Positions 1-6,900 of a stretch of DNA of 11,907 nt are shown one piece after another. The stretch's first letter is position 1. The number at the start of each line of letters is the position of its first letter. Position numbers and translations under genes: made by a program. Below the pieces are notes generated by a model. It did not search any database, was not told the origin of the DNA, and was given only the letters and a program-made list of their open reading frames with translations. Location: positions 1 to 11,907 of the forward strand of contig CAZPQV010000062.1 in the NCBI GenBank assembly GCA_964588705.1, in the 5' to 3' direction. This stretch comes from CAZPQV01 sp964588705. Lineage in GTDB: Bacteria; Bacteroidota; Bacteroidia; Flavobacteriales; Weeksellaceae.

Positions 1-34
1 AGGCTGGCCTCTTCAACCACTCGAGCACCTCTCT
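1..34 (-). tRNA. tRNA-Ser, 5' part only (cut by window edge)
   Basis: Read on the minus strand, the first 34 bases fold as the 5' half of a serine tRNA. There is a 7-nt acceptor strand AGAGAGG, then U8 and G9, a 3-bp D stem CTC/GAG around a GAGTGGTTGAA loop, a single base 26, the 5' strand of the anticodon stem (CCAGC) and the first two loop bases C32 and U33. The window ends exactly before the anticodon, so the isoacceptor cannot be read. The D-arm sequence is characteristic of bacterial tRNA-Ser. Another class II tRNA (Leu) is less likely because those usually begin GCC. A promoter octamer lies a few bases upstream, which supports a real gene. Confidence 0.72.
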
Positions 35-45
35 AATTTGGTGTG

Positions 46-53
46 CAAAAATA
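46..53 (-). promoter_or_regulatory. -7 promoter element for tRNA-Ser
   Basis: The minus strand reads TATTTTTG, a full match to the Bacteroidota -7 consensus TAnnTTTG. It ends 11 nt before the first base of the tRNA, so transcription would begin a few bases upstream of the mature 5' end. No TTG (-33 element) is seen at the usual 17-23 nt spacing, so only the -7 element is supported. Confidence 0.5.
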
Positions 54-92
54 GTTTATTTAATCGAGAATTAAAAATTAGAATTCAAATAA

Positions 93-1121
93 TTAATCCA
101 TCTCCACTTCCGAAATCTCACCACAAAGATTATGCACAAAATTCTCAGCAAATGTGCCGGAGTATTTCGGGTTATCAATCAGGTGCATAGATTTGGTGAT
201 GGCGCTCTCGGCAGTCATATCTCTCCCACTGATCGCTCCAACAGCTGAGAACACATTACTGTTCTCATACTTTCCAAACGAAATTCCACCGGAAACACAC
301 TGGCTTACGACAACGATTTCCGTTCCGTTGGCTCGGATTTTCTGTAATACTTTTTCAGTGACCTCCGAATTGAATATCGTACCCGAACCAAACACCTGAA
401 GAATGAGCACTTTTACTTTTGGAAGTTCTGTAAAATGGTTCAGCGTCATTCCGGGAAAGATTCTCCAAAAAAGAACGTTTTGTGAAATATGTAAATCTAC
501 CGAAAATTTTTCTTCTGCTTTCGGTCTGTAAAGCGCGTCTTTATCAAAATTAAGATGCACACCGCTTTGCCCAAGAATCGGATAATTCGGACTGATATAC
601 GCATCAAAATATTCTGCCGAATACTTCAGCGTGCGGTTTCCACGGAGAAGTTTATATTCAAAATAAATGGCCACTTCCTGAATAACCGCTTCGTCGTTTT
701 CGTAAAGCGAGGCATAATATAAACTGGTTAGAAAGTTTTCTTTAGCGTCGGTTCTTAGATCACCAATAGGCAGCTGCGAACCCGTAAGAATCACCGGTTT
801 ACGCAACCCTTTCAGCATAAAACTCAGTGCAGATGCCGTATAAGCCATGGTATCGGTGCCGTGCAGTATGAGAAAACCGTCATAGCTGTCATAATTTTTC
901 CCGATATAATCTGCAATAATTTTCCACTGCTCCGGTCCCATATCCGAAGAATCCAAAGGCTTCATAAAGGGATGTACCGAAACTTCACACTCCAGGAGTG
1001 CCATTTCCGGAATTTTATTAAAAATATTCTCAAAATTGAAAGGAACGAGACTGCCGGTTTCGTAATCTTTTTCCATACCGATGGTTCCGCCGGTGTAGAT
1101 GAGAAGCACTTTTCTTTTCAT
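93..1121 (-). CDS. ansA: Type I L-asparaginase (cytoplasmic)
   Basis: This 342-residue protein probably hydrolyses L-asparagine to aspartate and ammonia. It belongs to the asparaginase/glutaminase family. The N-terminal signature TGGTIG (residues 10-15) carries the family's nucleophilic threonine, and HGTDTM (87-92) carries the second Thr-Asp pair. LDSSDM (56-61), TGSQ (113-116) and the lysine in DAKEN (K127) add substrate-pocket and structural elements. The length is close to E. coli AnsA (about 338), and there is no signal peptide, so the cytoplasmic type I enzyme fits better than the periplasmic type II. It is transcribed towards the tRNA-Ser gene and divergently from the TrmH-like gene 57 bp away. 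A TATTTTTG element lies only 5 bp before the ATG, suggesting a very short leader. Family assignment is firm; preference for Asn over Gln is inferred. Confidence 0.93.
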   Translation of the reverse strand: MKRKVLLIYTGGTIGMEKDYETGSLVPFNFENIFNKIPEMALLECEVSVHPFMKPLDSSDMGPEQWKIIADYIGKNYDSYDGFLILHGTDTMAYTASALSFMLKGLRKPVILTGSQLPIGDLRTDAKENFLTSLYYASLYENDEAVIQEVAIYFEYKLLRGNRTLKYSAEYFDAYISPNYPILGQSGVHLNFDKDALYRPKAEEKFSVDLHISQNVLFWRIFPGMTLNHFTELPKVKVLILQVFGSGTIFNSEVTEKVLQKIRANGTEIVVVSQCVSGGISFGKYENSNVFSAVGAISGRDMTAESAITKSMHLIDNPKYSGTFAENFVHNLCGEISEVEMD

Positions 1122-1126
1122 ATCTT

Positions 1127-1134
1127 CAAAAATA
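1127..1134 (-). promoter_or_regulatory. Candidate -7 element for ansA
   Basis: The minus strand shows TATTTTTG (TAnnTTTG consensus), with its last base 5 nt before the ansA start codon. If used, transcription would start at or within a few bases of the ATG, giving a nearly leaderless message. No -33 TTG is visible at the proper distance, so this is tentative. Confidence 0.35.
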
Positions 1135-1178
1135 CGTTAATTTGTATTCACTAAAAAATACTTTAGAAAGATTATATA

Positions 1179-1841
1179 ATGCCCGATTCGCAGCACATTT
1201 TTGATTATTTAAAACAGTTTCTTACCGAAGAGCGCTTACAAAAAATAGAATCTTACGCCGATGAAAGTTCAGATTTTGTGCTTCCGGTAATGGAAGACAT
1301 CTATCAGTTCAGAAATGCCGCCGCCATCGTAAGAAGTGCGGAAGCCTGCGCCTTTCATAAAATTGTGGCATTGGAAGAACAGCATGTTTTCGACCCTAAT
1401 TTAAAAGTGACGAAAGGAGCACAAACTTGGGTTGGTGTAGAAAAAATGCCTGCAAATATTAACTCCATAAAGGAAATAAAAAATCGTGGATATAAAATTG
1501 CAGCGGTTTCTCCGGAGAAGAACGCGGTAATGCTTCCCGATTATAAAATTACCGAACCGATGGCTTTGGTTTTCGGCACCGAATGGGAAGGCGTAACAGA
1601 AGAAATCCTTGATTTTGCTGACGAAACTTTGGCGATTCCGATGTATGGTTTTACGAAAAGCTTTAATGTTTCCGTTGCTGCAGCGATTTGTTTTTATGAA
1701 CTGAAGCAGAAACTCATCCACTCCGGATTGAATTACAAACTCTCAGACGACAAAAAACTTGATCTAAAAATCCGTTGGGCAGTAAGTTCGATTAAAAGTG
1801 GAGAGCAGATTTTGGAAAAATATATGAGAGAAAGGGAATGA
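1179..1841 (+). CDS. trmH: TrmH/SpoU-family tRNA (guanosine-2'-O)-methyltransferase
   Basis: This 220-residue protein is a SPOUT-class RNA 2'-O-ribose methyltransferase. All three family motifs are present. Motif 1 is NAAAIVRSAEA (46-56, with N46 and the conserved R52). Motif 2 is FGTEWEGVTEE (132-142). Motif 3 is IPMYGFTKSFNVSVAAA (153-169), forming the knotted SAM-binding site. A helical C-terminal extension (about 188-218) and the overall length resemble E. coli TrmH (229 residues), which makes Gm18 in tRNAs. It lacks the N-terminal RNA-binding domain of the longer rRNA enzyme RlmB. Gm18 specificity is therefore the best inference but not proven by sequence. It is divergent from ansA and convergent with rsmE. 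The ATG is preceded by an A/T-rich leader with no obvious Shine-Dalgarno site, as is usual in this phylum. Confidence 0.85.
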   Translation: MPDSQHIFDYLKQFLTEERLQKIESYADESSDFVLPVMEDIYQFRNAAAIVRSAEACAFHKIVALEEQHVFDPNLKVTKGAQTWVGVEKMPANINSIKEIKNRGYKIAAVSPEKNAVMLPDYKITEPMALVFGTEWEGVTEEILDFADETLAIPMYGFTKSFNVSVAAAICFYELKQKLIHSGLNYKLSDDKKLDLKIRWAVSSIKSGEQILEKYMRERE

Positions 1842-1848
1842 AGTGCTG

Positions 1849-1896
1849 AGTTGTTCAGTAGTTCAGTTGTTGAGTTGTTGAGTCGTTCAGTCGTGA
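1849..1896 (+). repeat. Six tandem 8-bp units (AGTTGTTS-like)
   Basis: Six octamers lie head to tail starting 7 bp after the trmH-like stop codon: AGTTGTTC, AGTAGTTC, AGTTGTTG, AGTTGTTG, AGTCGTTC, AGTCGTGA. All begin with AGT, and the two central copies are identical. The region is the gap between two convergent genes and has no coding potential. No function is evident; it may be a simple-sequence array that varies in copy number. Confidence 0.75.
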
Positions 1897-1899
1897 AGC

Positions 1900-1957
1900 G
1901 TCAGTTCGAGTGAAAATTTCTGAAATGTAATGCAAGAAATGTTTGTATCGAGAACTT
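1900..1957. repeat. Imperfect palindromic intergenic element
   Basis: An interrupted inverted repeat follows the octamer array. The outer arms are AGTTC (1903-1907) with GAACT (1952-1956), extended by GA (1908-1909) with TC (1948-1949) after a 2-nt bulge. The inner arms ATTTCT (1916-1921) and AGAAAT (1935-1940) enclose a 13-nt loop. It resembles a degenerate REP-like hairpin of the kind scattered between flavobacterial genes, and it could act as a weak bidirectional terminator for the convergent trmH-like and rsmE genes. Confidence 0.5.
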
Positions 1958-2025
1958 CTTAATAAATATCTCGCTTAATTCGATTCCAATACTCCTGCTC
2001 CGCACGTTACCCGAAGCAACAGCGA

Positions 2026-2718
2026 TTAAATCATATTTTCATAGTTCCAGGCAGCCACAAAAATCCCGGCTGTCTCTGTTCTTAGCCGTTGACTTCCGAG
2101 AGATACCGCTTTAATTCCTTTTTCTGAAAGCATTTTTATTTCATTCGGGCTGAAATCTCCTTCGGGGCCGATGAGAAATGTGATTTGTTCTGCAGGTTTT
2201 ATTTCTTTTAAATCAATCCTTTCAAACGCTTGGTCGCAGTGTGCCAGAAAAGTATTTTCTGAATCAATGGTTTTAATAAAATCTGAAAGTCTCGTAAGGT
2301 CATTCACTTTTGGAAAATGAAACCTCAGCGATTGTTTTGAAGCCGCAACCGCCTGTTTCTGTATTCTATCGATATTAATATTTTTCCGTTCCGATTTTTC
2401 AGTTTGCAGAAACGTAATTTCAGAAACGCCCAGTTCTGTAGCTTTTTCGACAAAAAATTCGGTTCGGTCGATGTTTTTTGTTGGGGCAATGGCGATATGA
2501 AGCTTGGGAGAAAAACCAGGGAGATTTTCTTTGATTTCAGTAGTATTTAATCCCACTTTTTTTCCTTCAAAAACTAAATTTCCTTGGGCTACATTTCCTT
2601 TTCCGTCCGTCACAAATATCTCTTCACCATCACGCATACGAAGGACTTTCACGATGTGTTGTTGTTCATCGGGATTGATAATAACTTCTGGGAATATTTC
2701 GCCGAAAAATAGTTTCAT
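2026..2718 (-). CDS. rsmE: 16S rRNA (uracil(1498)-N3)-methyltransferase RsmE
   Basis: This 230-residue SPOUT-family enzyme methylates N3 of U1498 in helix 44 of 16S rRNA near the decoding site. The N-terminal PUA-like RNA-binding part contains HIVKVLRMR (21-29). It is followed by the family block KNIDRTEFFVEKATELGV (81-98). The C-terminal knot motifs are IGPEGDFS (183-190) and LGSQRLRTETA (207-217), which form the SAM site. The length is normal for the family. It lies downstream of tsaD on the same strand, but 188 bp away and beyond an inverted-ended element, so cotranscription is doubtful. Three GTTCAA motifs (plus-strand sense) lie just upstream of its ATG. Confidence 0.94.
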   Translation of the reverse strand: MKLFFGEIFPEVIINPDEQQHIVKVLRMRDGEEIFVTDGKGNVAQGNLVFEGKKVGLNTTEIKENLPGFSPKLHIAIAPTKNIDRTEFFVEKATELGVSEITFLQTEKSERKNINIDRIQKQAVAASKQSLRFHFPKVNDLTRLSDFIKTIDSENTFLAHCDQAFERIDLKEIKPAEQITFLIGPEGDFSPNEIKMLSEKGIKAVSLGSQRLRTETAGIFVAAWNYENMI

Positions 2719-2725
2719 ATTAAAT

Positions 2726-2759
2726 GTTCAATTATTTTAAAATCGTTCAAATTGTTCAA
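2726..2759. repeat. Three GTTCAA direct repeats upstream of rsmE
   Basis: GTTCAA occurs at 2726-2731, 2745-2750 and 2754-2759 (TTGAAC in the sense of rsmE), 7-40 bp upstream of the rsmE start. No complete TAnnTTTG promoter is visible here; the nearest is TAAAATTG, with one mismatch. These may be a small tandem relic or a regulatory motif. Confidence 0.4.
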
Positions 2760-2763
2760 TTTT

Positions 2764-2895
2764 ACCATTGAGAAATTTTAGATTTTAAGAATAAATATCT
2801 TGGAAAATAAAAGTCAGATAAATCTGAAATAATCCGATGCTTAAATTCGCTTACGAATCCTTAATCTAACTTAAACACTTAAAAATCTTAATGGT
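2764..2895. repeat. 132-bp noncoding element with imperfect terminal inverted repeats
   Basis: The two ends, each read inward, begin ACCATT and match at 20 of 26 positions, both closing with AAG at positions 24-26. Between them is AT-rich sequence without an ORF, including a palindrome TCAGAT-AA-ATCTGA at 2814-2827 near the middle. The element fills most of the gap between the tsaD stop and the rsmE start. It may be a degenerate MITE-like or palindromic dispersed repeat. No target-site duplication is recognisable. Copy number elsewhere in the genome cannot be seen from here. Confidence 0.5.
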
Positions 2896-2906
2896 TCAAA
2901 AAAAAA

Positions 2907-3956
2907 TCAGTCTTCAGATTTACCTCTAAAATCCTCCTCTAAATCATATCTCGCCGTGGCGCCTACCGAAAGATCCGCAAACTCCCCTCTTTCATATTTC
3001 AGCTGCGCAACCATCGCAATCATGGCAGCATTGTCGGTAGTATATTCAAATTTTGGGATATAAATATTCCAACCGAGTTGTTCTGCATTTTCTTTCATCG
3101 CATTTCTCAAACCGGAATTGGCCGAAACTCCGCCGGCAATCGCTACTTCTTTTATACCGTAATCTTCTGCCGCTTTTTCCAGTTTATCCATTAATGTATC
3201 AACAATGGTTTTCTGAACGGATGCACAAAGATTATTAAGGTTTTCTTTAATAAAATCAGGATTTTTCTTTATTTCTTTCTGAATAAAATACAGCACCGAA
3301 GTCTTTATCCCACTGAAAGAATAGTCGTAATGCTCGAGTTTTGGCTTATTAAATTTAAATGAATTTTCGTCGCCTTCCTTAGCCAGACGGTCAACAATGG
3401 GCCCTGCAGGATAATCTAAATCGAAAATCTTTCCGATTTTATCAAATGCTTCTCCGGCAGCATCATCGGTCGTTTTACCGATAATCTCCATTTCAAAATA
3501 ATCTTTTACCAAAACAATCATCGTATGCCCACCACTCACCGTTAAGCAGAGAAAAGGAAATTTCGGGGGCATAATATTTGCATCTTCGATAAAGTGCGCT
3601 AAAATATGGGCTTGAAGGTGGTTTACCTCAATTAACGGAACATTTAAACTCATCGCTAAAGATTTAGCAAAAGAAGTTCCTACGAGCAGTGATCCTAAAA
3701 GTCCTGGACCGCGCGTAAATCCAATGGCAGAAATATCATTTTGTTGTATATTTGCTTTGCTTAGGGATTTTTGAACCACGGGAATGATATTTTGCTGATG
3801 AGCACGTGAAGCCAATTCCGGAACTACACCACCATATTCGTTATGTATTTCCTGATTGGCTGCTATGTTTGAAAGGATTTTATTTCCACGGATGATGGCA
3901 GCAGATGTGTCGTCGCAGGACGATTCGATACCCAAAATTATTGTTGACTCGCTCAT
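2907..3956 (-). CDS. tsaD: tRNA N6-adenosine threonylcarbamoyltransferase TsaD
   Basis: This 349-residue protein is the catalytic subunit that transfers the threonylcarbamoyl group to A37 of ANN-decoding tRNAs (t6A), working with TsaB, TsaE and TsaC, none of which is in this window. It has the ASKHA fold. ILGIESSCDDTSAA (7-20) is the first nucleotide-binding motif. HLQAH (113-117) is the metal-binding HxxxH. SGGHT (141-145) and AGGVSANSGLR (274-284) are further ATP-site signatures. D308 in TTDNAAMIA is the expected last metal ligand. The length is typical. Its start codon lies 4 bp from that of tamB, on the opposite strand, and a good promoter sits inside the first codons of tamB. A T-rich run follows the stop codon, but no hairpin precedes it. 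Confidence 0.97.
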   Translation of the reverse strand: MSESTIILGIESSCDDTSAAIIRGNKILSNIAANQEIHNEYGGVVPELASRAHQQNIIPVVQKSLSKANIQQNDISAIGFTRGPGLLGSLLVGTSFAKSLAMSLNVPLIEVNHLQAHILAHFIEDANIMPPKFPFLCLTVSGGHTMIVLVKDYFEMEIIGKTTDDAAGEAFDKIGKIFDLDYPAGPIVDRLAKEGDENSFKFNKPKLEHYDYSFSGIKTSVLYFIQKEIKKNPDFIKENLNNLCASVQKTIVDTLMDKLEKAAEDYGIKEVAIAGGVSANSGLRNAMKENAEQLGWNIYIPKFEYTTDNAAMIAMVAQLKYERGEFADLSVGATARYDLEEDFRGKSED

Positions 3957-3960
3957 TACA

Positions 3961-6900
3961 ATGGCAAATTTAGAGAATAATAACGAAAACCAAAATTTAG
4001 AAAATCAAAATAAATCCATCCCGGAAAAGGTTGGTGATGCCGTTGGAAAAACCGTTGAAGGTGCACGAGAGCTGGCAAAAGATGTGGTTGAAAATCCTGT
4101 AGAAGTTGCCGAAGAATTTGCAGAACAGGCAGCCAAAGACGTTACCGATATCAAGTGGTGGGCAAAACTGCTGCAGTATGTTTTCTGGATTGGGCTTTTT
4201 CTGGTGGCAACTTTTCTTGTTGTTATCAATCTGAATGTTACCAAACAGTGGGCTGCGCGGCAGGCACTTGAAGTTCTGAATCAGGATTTCAAAGCAAAAA
4301 TGACCACCGATAAAATCTTTGTAAATTATTTCGGCGATGTTACTGTAGAAGGCCTAACCATTGAGGATTACAAAGGCCTTGAGTTCATCAAAGCAAAAGA
4401 ATTTCGCGCCAATTCCGATTGGTTTTCGCTGGCTAAAAACGCCCTTTCAAAAGACAACAATTCACTGAGTTTTAAAGCGCTTACACTTACTGAAGCCGAC
4501 ATCAAAGTAATCACCTATAAAGGCGACAGTATTTCAAACTTCATCCGCTACATCGGAAATTTCGACTCTGGAAAAAAAGCCGACCCCAATAAACCGCCAT
4601 TCCAACTAAACTCAAGGGTAAATCTTATTAACTCCAAAGTTTCAATTGTTAATGAAAATACCGAAGGAGATGCCGGGAGATGGCTTTCTGCGACCAATGT
4701 AAACCTGCTGGCACCAAGCGTGAAAGTGAATGGCAGCAACGTTTCGGCACAGATTAATAATATGACTTTCCGCACCGCACGTTGGGGAAAAGAGCATTTT
4801 GTTGATACTTTTTCTACCGAAATTGCTTTGACGGATGATTTCCTTTCACTGAAAGATTTAACTTTCAATACAGAACATTCGTTACTGCAGGGAAATCTAA
4901 AATTCAATCTCAACAACGGTTCTTGGGCAGATTTTACAGATAAGGTCCGTTGGGATATGGACATGAAAAGAGGCAGCCAAATCAGTGGTTACGACATCAG
5001 TTATTTTGTGACCGATTGGGATAATTACAAACCTGTAAACATCTCAGGAAAAATGCGTGGACCGCTGAATAATTTCTATCTCAACAATTTTGTTCTTGGT
5101 AACAAGGAAGTAAGCATTGCCACCAATACCGCAAAATTCACCAACCTTCTAGACGGAAAATTCGTGATTGAAACCAACAGTCTGACCACCGATTTCACTT
5201 ATGTTGGACTGAAAAATATGATGCCGACTTTCATCTCAAGCAAGATGAAAAATTTTGCGGATGATTTTGGAAGACTGCGTTATTCAGGAGCCGTAAGAGT
5301 AATGCCGGAGCAGATTTATGTTCCAAATGGAAACCTCATCACAGGAGCAGGACAGGCACGCTTGAATAATTTTTATCTGGAAGATTACAGCACAGATTTG
5401 CCAAAATACCGTGGTTATGCAGAAGTTAGAGACTTGAATGCAAAAACCATCACCAAAATGCCGCAGGTTGGACTGATTAGCGGAAAAGTAAATTTCGACG
5501 GACAGAGTTTTGATGTCAATACCATGGTAATCCGAACCAAAGCCGATATTGCAAGCATCGACATTTTGGACAAGAATATCAATAATATTTACCTGGACGG
5601 AATTCTCGACCATAAAACATATAAGGGAATCATTAATGTAAATGATGATCAGGTAAGAGCAGATGTAAATGGATTTATTGATTTTAAAACTTCGAAAATA
5701 AACGCAGACGTTATTGCAGACATCAAACATCTGAACATTAATTATTTCAGCGGACAGCCGGGAAATCAGATTATAAGCGGTGTTATTGACGGAAAAATTT
5801 CGATGACGGACCTCAACGACCTGAATGTCGATGCCAATATGCAGGGACTTGCTTTCACCAACGGAAATCAGAAATACAATATTCCAAATGCCGATCTGAA
5901 GGTTTATTATGCCAACAACAACCGGGTGATTGAAGTGGACGCTCCCGGAGCAATCAACGGAAGAATTGCGGGGAAATATCAGCTGGAAGATTTAGCAGGA
6001 ATGATTCAGAACGGTTTACAGAAAATTCTCGTTGGGCCGCCACCAAGAAAACTGTACCGCGGTCAAAGTTTCAATATGGAATTTGATGTGAAGCAGGGAC
6101 TGGTAAATTACTTTGAGCCAAATTTAAAAATACCGAATGGTGCTATAGTTTCCGGTTCTTACGATGGAAATTCGAACAATTTGGTACTGAATGCCGATGC
6201 ACAAAGTCTTACCTACATCATGACGAAAACCAAGGAAATTACAGATGCTGACCGTGCGATGGCTGCACTGAACCCGGCATACAGTATTTCTGAAGAGGCA
6301 CGCACTTCTACAGACAGTGCTATGGTAAATAATATTCTTGTAAGGATAAATACCGCCAATCTCGATGAACAGATTTTTGCGAAAATCGACCGTGTTGAAT
6401 ACAATGAAAACATCCTGAAAGATATCACGCTTACAGGAAGAAACGAAAATAACGAGCGCCTGCATCTTGCAGCCAATTTCCTGCATGGAACGCCTGACGA
6501 TGAGAAAAATGAGAACCTGAAAGCTTATGCCGTAAACCTGAACCAAACCACCAATGCAGCAGGAGATTATGTCATAAGATTTGAACCGACAGAACTTAAA
6601 TTTAATAATGTTGCTTGGCATGTAGATACCAGTCCGGAACTCAACCATTCCATCACATACCGCAAGAAAACCGGAGATTTTTTAATTGAAAATCTCAGAA
6701 TATATTCTGACAACAGTTCTCTTCTTTTAAACAATGCCATCTTCAAATCTGCCAAAGATTTTCAGGCCGAGGGTGAAGTTCAAAACTTCCAGATCGGGAA
6801 ACTCTTGGAAATGCAACAGGGCGGAAACACGATGGATATCCACGGAATTGCCAACGGAAAATTCGATTTCCGGATGAGCCAAAACAACCTCGAACCATTG

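Noticed and set aside
71..92. Terminator hairpin after ansA
   Set aside because: Only short A/T arms (GAATT/AATTC) can be drawn, with no G/C core and no clear T-tract.
1142..1166. Promoter TTG ... TACTTTAG for the TrmH-like gene
   Set aside because: The -7 element has a mismatch at a key T and the spacing is only 14 nt, too short for the consensus.
1401..1721. Antisense open frame within the TrmH-like gene
   Set aside because: It lies entirely opposite the conserved SPOUT motifs, and its translation resembles no protein.
1849..1896. Possible CRISPR array
   Set aside because: The units are 8 bp and contiguous with no spacers, and no cas genes are in the window.
3856..3960. An upstream in-frame ATG extending TamB by 35 residues
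   Set aside because: The added stretch is antisense to the strongly conserved N-terminal ATP-binding region of tsaD and reads as unstructured codons. The ATG at 3961 starts a sensible cytoplasmic N-terminus.
5284..5730. 148-codon open frame on the minus strand inside tamB (and several similar ones at 4548-4964, 6124-6648 and 7642-8016)
   Set aside because: They are antisense to an uninterrupted, conserved 1595-codon gene. Their translations have no domain character and odd composition, and no promoter or start signal was seen.
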